Source: Bacteroidales bacterium
GTDB lineage: Bacteria > Bacteroidota > Bacteroidia > Bacteroidales > WCHB1-69
Direction of reading: 5' to 3'
Assembly (NCBI GenBank): GCA_017554325.1
Contig: JAFZIP010000011.1
Location: forward strand, 1-64,000
Length of the DNA: 64,000 nucleotides
In this document: one piece after another, positions 1-9,000 of the stretch
How positions within the stretch are numbered: position 1 is the first letter of the stretch
Layout: every line of letters starts with the position of its first letter
Notes under the pieces: generated by a model
What the model saw: the letters and a program-made list of their open reading frames with translations, nothing else
Databases searched by the model: none
What the model was told of the DNA's origin: nothing
Made by a program: the position numbers and the translations under genes

Positions 1-3000
1 GGCAATCACCAGGCTCTCGTTGTTGCGCAAAATCTGGCTGATATGGTAGCCCTCGGCAGGAGTTGCCGTGAAGGTGTAGATGCTCTGAGGATCGTATACC
101 ACATGGACGCCGTCGCTCACACTACCGTTGCCGTGGGCCGCAGTCGTGATGTCGTACTCGTTCAGGGCGAAGGTGGCCGTGACGTACTGGGGTGCCGTGA
201 TGAACTCGGTCAACCAGGACGGAACCTCGCCGTAGGCCGTGCCGTTCACCGTCACGTTCACGATGTGGTAGCCCGTTGCGGCTGCGAACTGGCTCATGAA
301 GTCGGAACCGTACTCAATGTAGAGGGTGTCCATAGCAGGAGCCTCCATCAAATCGCCGTTCACATAGCCGTTGCCACCATCCACCGTGTAGTAAATAGCG
401 ATGGTGTCGATACGGACCACAGCAACGATGTCGGTGTTAGCCACGAGAGAATCGATAGTGTAGCTGAAGTTGTAGCCGTCGAAGGTCACAGCAGACAGCA
501 TATCCACACCGTTCACGAAGAAGTTGCTCATGTGGAAGTGCTCTTGGATGGTACCTGCAACGGAGCAACTGCTACCGGAGAGGATCATTTGCTCGGCCGG
601 GGCGATGGTGCCGCGCACCTCGTCGCTGCCGAGATATTCAGCATTGTTGAAGTTCTGGATGGAAGCCGTCACCTTGTGACCGAACTGTGCCATCACATAT
701 TGAGTGGTGATGAGGCTGTCGAAGTCATAGTGGTCGATGATGTCCTTGTCCACGCCGTTCACGGTCACACCCATGTTGTAGTAACCGTCGGCAGGCTGGA
801 TGGTAGAGGTGAAGTCGGAACCATAGTCAACCCAAGTGTTGTGGGTTTCGCCAGCGGCAACGCTTACGCCGTCATAGACACCGATACCGGTGAGGGTAGC
901 GTAGTTGATAGCGACAGTGTCTTTCTTGAAGCAAGCCTGTACGTAGTAGTTGGACACGTAGAGCGTATCGAACGTGTAGGTGTAGGTACGGGTAGCTTCG
1001 TCGTAATTAACATTGGCAATTACATTGTCACCGTCGATGATAGCGCCCTCGGAAGCCGGCGGGATGATGCCCACCACGAGGCTGTGGAGTGAGTAGTGCT
1101 CGTCAGCGATCATGGTCAACACATGGCCGGAAGGATCAAGCAGAGTGTCAGCCTCTGCCGGTTCGAAACGACCGCCTACCTCGGCATATTGGTCACTGTA
1201 GTTGTAAGCATACTTGTTGATGTGGAATTCCATCTTGAATCTCACCTCGATCGTATGGGATTCGGTGATGTTTTCAAGAGTGTACATCATGAAGCTTGCG
1301 TTGTACGGGTCTTCGTTCATCACACGTACACTGTCAACCCAAACACCAGCGGTATGATACATGTCGTTCGGGATGATGTTGAGCGTGAGGTCGCCTCTGT
1401 ACGGAACCTTCACGGTGCCGTTCGGAGTTACCGTACCGTTAGGACCAGCTATCACGGTCACATCGACCATAGGCATGATGGCCAGGTTGTCGAAGGTGAC
1501 ACCCATGTTACCCTTGACGCTGGTTGCTTCGATAGCGAAGTAGTAGATACCGGCGTTTTCGTTGTTGAAGAGGTAGTTGTAGGTGTATCCGTCGGCATCC
1601 TTGGTGAAGTTGCTGTGGGAGCCGATAAGGGTCATGGAAGCGATGTCCGGGGTAGTACCCATATAGACGTTCATGTTCTCAGGCATGTTGCTGAGTGCGT
1701 TGTAGTCGTAGGACACTTGCATTTGACCGGCCGGAATCTCGATACAATGGGTGATGACATAGTTCTGGGCATCGATGGTGTCGCTGTCCACAAAGGTCAG
1801 CACGCCGTTGTTGTTTATCCAGAGGTTCGGGTTGTTGTTCTCGGCACCTTGTGTCCAAGCGTCGCGACCCAGCACCACATTGGAGAAGTCTTGCTCGTAA
1901 GGCACCGTAGCGGGAACCACTTGACGGATGTCGTTCAGAGCGATGGTGTTGTTGTCTTCCACCTCGTCGTTTTCATAAACCACATTCACCACAATGTCGT
2001 TGGAACCGTCTATGAAGAGCGGAGTTGCAGCAAAGGTGTGGACGTAGGTCTCTAACGGCAGGATGGTAGCATTCACCGTCTCGGTGACAGGAGTTTCGGC
2101 ACCGTTCACAGCGTAGCTCACGGTGAAGCCGTTCACGGCGTTGAGGTAGGAGTTGTTTCTCAGTTTCACAACCACCTTGGCGTCGCTCAAGTCGCAAGCA
2201 TCGGCAATCGGCTCGATAGATTCGATAGCCAAATCGTAGTCAGGAGGACAGTTCACAACTCTTGTACTTACACCGAATACGACATTGTTACGGTAAGAAG
2301 AAGTATTTCCTCCTGTGACCGTTGCAGGATTGTAATTAGTATCGTCTTGATAAACGTATCTGGAGCAATTGGCATGACCAGTATGAACTCTGAAATAAAC
2401 TGTTGATGACCAAGAGCCTGTATTATCATCTCCTATCAAAACAAGATTGCTGGTACCATCGTATTCAAACGGAGTAGTGAAATTGACCGTGACGGTTTGA
2501 CCTCCGTAATAAACTTCTCCGGAATAAACCTTTACAGCATTATTTATGGGCAAATATGCTGAAATGGATTCCTCCGTAGTGGCCATCAAATATAAATCAA
2601 TGTTACGGATGTCTTCAGTCGTATAGTCGCTGGAAACTTCGAAAGTTACGGAATTAATGGTACATCCATCAGGTGTATTTATTTCGTTAGCCTTGAAAAT
2701 CTGTTGTGTATAGCTGTAATTATAGAGATTATAGGTCGGGAAATATCCTGAATTGGTACTCGTAGTGCCTTTGATTTCAACCGTACCTTCTCCGCTAACG
2801 ATTGAATAACCCCAACAGTAGGTGGTGAATTCAACCTCATCGGTGTATTCAGATTCGTCGTATTCGCTACAGACAGTCTTCATACGCACGGTGTAAGTGG
2901 TGCGGTCGTTGAGGTTGGTAAGGGTTAAGGTGCGAGTGGTATCACCGGCCACGGTTGTCCAGGCAGTTTCACCTTCGGCCTTGTATTCAACGGCATAGTT

Positions 3001-6000
3001 GGTTTGGTTGTAACTATCATTCCAAGTGATGGTAGCACCGGTAACGGTTACATCAGACACAGTCAACTCAGTCGGCGTGAAGCAAGTAGTAGGCGTATGG
3101 ATTTCCAGCATATCACTCCATTCGGAAAGATCTTCATTGCCACAATTGGTCTGCACTTGCACCTGATAGGTTGAGGAAGATTGGAGGTTAATAAACTCAT
3201 AGGTATTGTTTGCAGTTGTAACAGTTGTCCACTCTTCATCACCTTCAATACGGTAGCGTACATTGTAACCGGCAGGTGTACCCATACTTCCGGCTTCCCA
3301 AGAAAGTGTGTCATTGGCAAAGACCAATGCATTTGGCGTGGAACATGTAGGAGGTATCATGACGGAAACATCGTCTAACAAGAACCAATATTCGTCATAA
3401 TCATTGTGTCTGAAAATCACGTTAATGGTTTGACCGGCAAATGCACTCAAATCGAATGTGTATTCGGTCATAGATGCAGGGGCTTCTTGGTTGTTAACCA
3501 AAACAACTGCAGACGAAAGGTCAGACAAAGATGTGGTTACATACACACTATAATGGTCAAGATAGCTAGCAGATACACTGCCAGCTGTGTAGGTTAACAC
3601 CGCTCCTGATGTGATGTTAATAGCCGGAGAAATTAACCAGTTGTCAGCATCATAAGCAACTCCGTTATCATCATCATAAGAAGCTGATGCAATCAGTGTG
3701 TTTCCATCCTGTGTATTAACGAAGAACCAACCTTGGCCATCTCCATCTAAATCCATTGCTGTCCAACAAGCCAAACTTGTGCTGGTGGCCTCGAAATCTT
3801 CCACAAACGGCATGTCAAATGCTTCGCATTGAGTGCGGAAAGACTGCAGTGCGCTCATGCGGGAGAATCCGTCATCTCCACAATCACCTTGAATTTGATA
3901 CTCGTATGTTGTATTGGCGGAAAGACCTGTGAAGCTATAGGACTCTGTTGTGGTGGTAACGGTGGTGAAAGCCTCCGTTCCTGCCTCACGATATTGAAGC
4001 GTGTAGCTGTCAGCCGAGCCTGTCCATGTCAATGTGTTGTTTGAGCTGTTGAAAACAAAGTTTGCGGGCGTAGGACATGCGGGAGGAGGACAAACGGTGA
4101 AACTGATATTGTTTCTTGACGTTGTTGCTGTACCACCCGTCACAGAAGACGGATTGTAGTTGGTGTCATCATTGTAAACATAACGGGAACAACCTGAAGG
4201 TCCAGTGTGTGTTTTAAACGGAATACTGCTTACCCATGAACCTGTATTATCATCCACTATCAATACTAGATTATCAGAACCATTATATTCAAACGGAGTG
4301 GTGAAATTAAGGGTAACAACACCCTGCAGCAGCGTATTACCAGAATACACTAAAGTGGCATTATTCAACGGCAGGAATCCTGAAGAAACAGATGTGGAAG
4401 TTGTGTGCATGAGATAAACATCTATATTTCGAGTGGCGGAAGATGTGTTATTCACTTCGAATGACAAGGATTCAATCTGTCCTCCATTGGGGGCATTGAT
4501 TTCGTTAGCCAAGTAAATCTGCTGAGTATAGCTATAGTTATAAAGGATGTATGTTGGGATATAATTAGAAGAACTTGTTCCTGTAAAGACTATGCTTGCA
4601 CCTCCGGAGCACGGCGGCGTGTTAATGTTTAACATCTCACTCACACCCTCCGACTGCTGATTGCAGTTAGCATAAACACTGATATTGAGCGTATAAGTAG
4701 AAGAGGCCTCCAGGCCGGTAATGGTGATGAAGGTATCGGTAGCCGCAACGGTAACTTCAGCTGCGCCATCCAATGAGTAAACTACCGTCCAGGATGTTTC
4801 GCTGCCGCCTCTGTTCCATGAAACCACGGCATTGTCAATATCAACATTGCTCAACTCCACATTGCTCGGCGCCGGACAGGAAACAGTAGGGTCACAAACT
4901 TCACCTGTAATCCCAAACTGCACTTGGTTCTTTACACTCATTCTAGTACCAGAATATGAGGAGGGAGAGGAAGGATTGTAGTTTGTTCCATCGCTATAAA
5001 CACGCAAAGTCTGATTGGAGGCACTATATACATAAGCATATACACTAGATTGATAAGATCCTGTATTATCGTCCACAACCAACAACAAATTATCGCGACC
5101 GTTATATTGGAAAGGAGTATCAAGGGTAATAGTATTCCATGCGTTTGCCGTTGGGCTAAAGGATCCGCTGAATACTTTGTCGGCATTTGTAACAGGAACC
5201 CAATCATACGAACCAGTGAACGTATTTTTATCTGTATGAGTAAGATAAACATCTACTGTTCTCGAAGTACTACCTGTATAATAGAAAGATACGCTATTGA
5301 TACTACCCGCCATACCAATTTCACTAGCAGTATAAATTTGTTCAGTCAAAGAATAATTATAATAAATATAGGTGGGCAAATAGTAATTTGTAGAAGTACC
5401 TGAACCTAAAGAAACTGTTGTGCTTACTACTGCGGAATTCATACACCCCACATGTTCTGTGGTTGTAACGTATGCACTTTGATCAGAAGCATTACAGATT
5501 GCTCTCACGCGGAAATCATAATCAACATCGTCGTCCAGCCCAGTTATGGTGTAGCTGGTAGTGGTCACATTGTCTGTGTTCCAAGTGTAAGCACCATGCA
5601 GCTTGTAACCCACCTCATAACCTAATGCAGCATTACCACTCCAAGTGAGTTGGGCAGTAGTACCAGTGATATTCGCTGTAAAGTTTGTCGGATCAGCGCA
5701 AGCAACTCTGTCAAAGGAAATCCATTTGCCATCACCAAGTTGGCCATTGCATACAGGCATAACCGTGGCATAGTAAGTACCATTGGAGAGGTTTTCAATA
5801 GGTATAACCACGCTGGTGGTGGTAGAAGTCAGTGACTGAACCGTAACTCCCTGTGCATTTTCTATTTGGATGGTGTAGCTTTCAGCTGTTCCCCAGCAAC
5901 CAGCTTCCCAAGTAAGAGTGTTCGTCAGCTCATTGTATGCCAAATCGGTCGGAGCAGAACAGGTAGGTACGGCTTCACAAGAGATCTCCAAATTCAGAGT

Positions 6001-9000
6001 AGGATTGCTGTTGGCAGCTTTCTTCAATTGAAGCGTCAACTCGCTTTCACAAAGAGGTGTAATGTAGAGATCAGTACGGGTACCGAAAAGCGGGACGAGA
6101 AGCTTGGAAGCATCCACAACCGGACCTTCATACACATAGAGAGTATCAGTAGTACCCATGTTCACATTGCCAGTCAAGGCCACCCAGCTATTAGGACTGC
6201 TGGCATGGATTGTCATAATGTTGGTTTCAGCAGTATCTTGTTGATACACAACCTTACCATGGCAAGAATTCACCGTAGTGGTATTGGCAATGTTGTATTC
6301 CATCAAAAGTTGTTTTTTGACCGGTCCAACCCAACCATCGCTGTATTCGCCTTCACCACACTTGGTGCGCATGTAGAACACATACCATGCACCATATTCG
6401 AGATTGTTGAAGGTACGAGGAGAGGAGTTGGCGGTGGCAAGCGTTCCGGCATAGTCGGGATCAAAGTCGGAATATTCACTATAGACTTTCATGTATTTGA
6501 TTTCCCAGCGCGGTTGAGTTCCAATCTTGGTCCATTTCAAATTCATGGAGTTTTCGGTCAAAGGAATAGCCTCCACGTTACGAGGTTTCTGGCAGGCAGG
6601 AATGAGTTCCACCTTGATGTTGGAGAGACGCAAGTCTTTCGTCTCAGTGGATTTCTTCACGCGGAAGGCCAGATTGCCAGCATAATCCACATTGTTGAGG
6701 ATGTATGTATAGCTAGCAGCTGTGTAAACAGCAGTATAGTCAGATCCAAGCTGTCTGAAGGTCTGGGCCGGACGGTTGATGTCGGTCACCACACCCAACT
6801 GGAACACAACATCAGGATCGTTGGAGAAGTAGGTTTCAGCTGTGAAGTTGATCTGCAATGCACTCAGGGCGGTGTCCATCATAGGCAGGATAGCATACAA
6901 ATCGCCGAGAGCGGTGTTGTCGGTGGCATCAAGTGTACTGTTATAATAGTTGTACATCTGCAGTTTACCGGCATAGGTAGTAGTCACATAACTGCGATCG
7001 CTTGTACCGGTAAAGTACGGAGTCCAGCAATTCAGTGTTCTAATGCTACCGTTGAAATCTTCGTACGGCACAGAAACTGCGTCGCAACGGGTGGTCACGT
7101 AAGCCTCGTTGGAAGGTTGGCTCATGAAACCGCCAGCGCAAATGGTACGTACACGGAATTTATAGTCAGTACTACCCTCAAGACCCGTGAGCGTGTAAGT
7201 CACGGTGTCGGTGGTTTGTTCAACATTGACGGAAGTCCAGTTGTCGGTACCGAGCTCGGCGTATTCCACTACCCAACCGTTGTTGTTGATACCGTTCCAA
7301 GAAAGTTCAACTGCGTTGTTGAGCGGATTGGCAGCGGTGAGGTTGACCGGAACGAAAGCGCACTGGGTGAATTCCACATTGTCGATGCTGAAGTTTTCGG
7401 AAGCCAGGAACATGAAGTTGACGGCTTTGTCTTTCAGAGAAGCGGGAACTTCAATGATATAATGGCCGGTTTCATCGTTGCCCAAGGTGGCAATCTCGGT
7501 GAAACGGTTCATTTGCGTACCTCTGTAGGAAGCCATGAGGGAAGCAGTGCCTTGCATGTCAACCACGATATAGGTTTTGTTGTCGCCAGGGATTTGTACC
7601 GGCGGAGTCATCAACCATTCAGCGGCAGAGTCAGCCACAGCAACCGTGCCATTGAAGATGATACCATTGGATTCCCAGCAGTCGGGACGAGTTGTGGAAG
7701 CGAAGCCCTCTTCGAAAGGAAGCTCGAACGGAGCGCAACCGGAGGTGAACTCGTAGTGTGCCCAAGAGCTTTGGTTGTCTTCGTCGGTAGGATCGCAAAG
7801 AGCCATGATTTCCACTTCGTAATTCGTCTGGTCTTGCAAACCGCCGAAGGTGGTGGAAGCGATACCGCTGATATGGAGGTTCACCCATTCATTGGAGCCA
7901 ACCGGACGGAAACGGAGATTCCACTCATTCTCGTTGCTACCTGGTGTCCAGGAAATGGTGGTGGTGGTGGAGAGGTTGGAAGTCTCGATGTTGGTCACCA
8001 CAGGACAAATGCTGAGCGTGGTGAAAGGAACTTCCTCGGTATAGAGGCTGTAGTTGTTTTCGCCGCAGATAGCTTTCACGCGCACGAGGTAGTCGGTCTT
8101 CTGGGTCAGGCCTGTGAGGGTGTAAGTGTTGGTACTCACATTGACCACAGTCCACTCAGCTTCGCCAGTCTTGTACTCAAAGGAGTAGTTGGCAGCGTCG
8201 CCGTTCCAAGAAATGGTGGCACCATCAATGGTGATATCCGTAATGGTCAGACTGTCGGGTGCTGCGCAAGCGAGTTGGTCGGCGCAATAGGAATTATCTT
8301 CATAGAAGGCTATTTGAATATTGCCGCGTAAATTTCTTACTGTTTTACTTCCAGAATAGCTGCCTAAACTATAGGGATTGGGATCGGAGGAATCACTATA
8401 GAAAGAAATAGTAGCGGCTGTTTCATCTGTGTAAGTAAAATAACGGGTAGAATAACCACTCGTATTTTCGTGCATTGCAATCATGAGGTTGCTATGGCCA
8501 TCATATTTAAAAGGTTTGTCAAGTACAATTGTAGCCCAACCTTCGGTACCGGGAATAGTCCAACTGCCACTAAATACAATATCAGATTCAGATACTGCCT
8601 CGTAGTTTGTGGTTGAGAATGTTGATCTCTCGACATTTTTCATATAAACTACTATGTTATTGGTTTGGGCAGCGGTTGTGTTATTGGGTTTGTGATAAAA
8701 ACTGATGGATTTAATAACACTTTCTACATTAATTTCAGAAGCAGGGTAGATCTGCTCTGTAAACGAATATCCGTAAAGGGTGTTGAAAGGAACACCAGAA
8801 GAAGTAGAAGTTCCTGTTCCAACTGTCACGGTAGTATCAAAAATATTCGGCACAAAGTTTATACAACCAATATTGAATTGTGTTTCTGTCCACTCGCTGC
8901 TCTCGTTACCACAGTTGGCTTTTACGCGAAGGTCATAAGTGCTGTTGCCTTGCAAAGCTGTGAGGGTGGCAGTAGGAACCGTGGTGTTCATGCTGTACCA

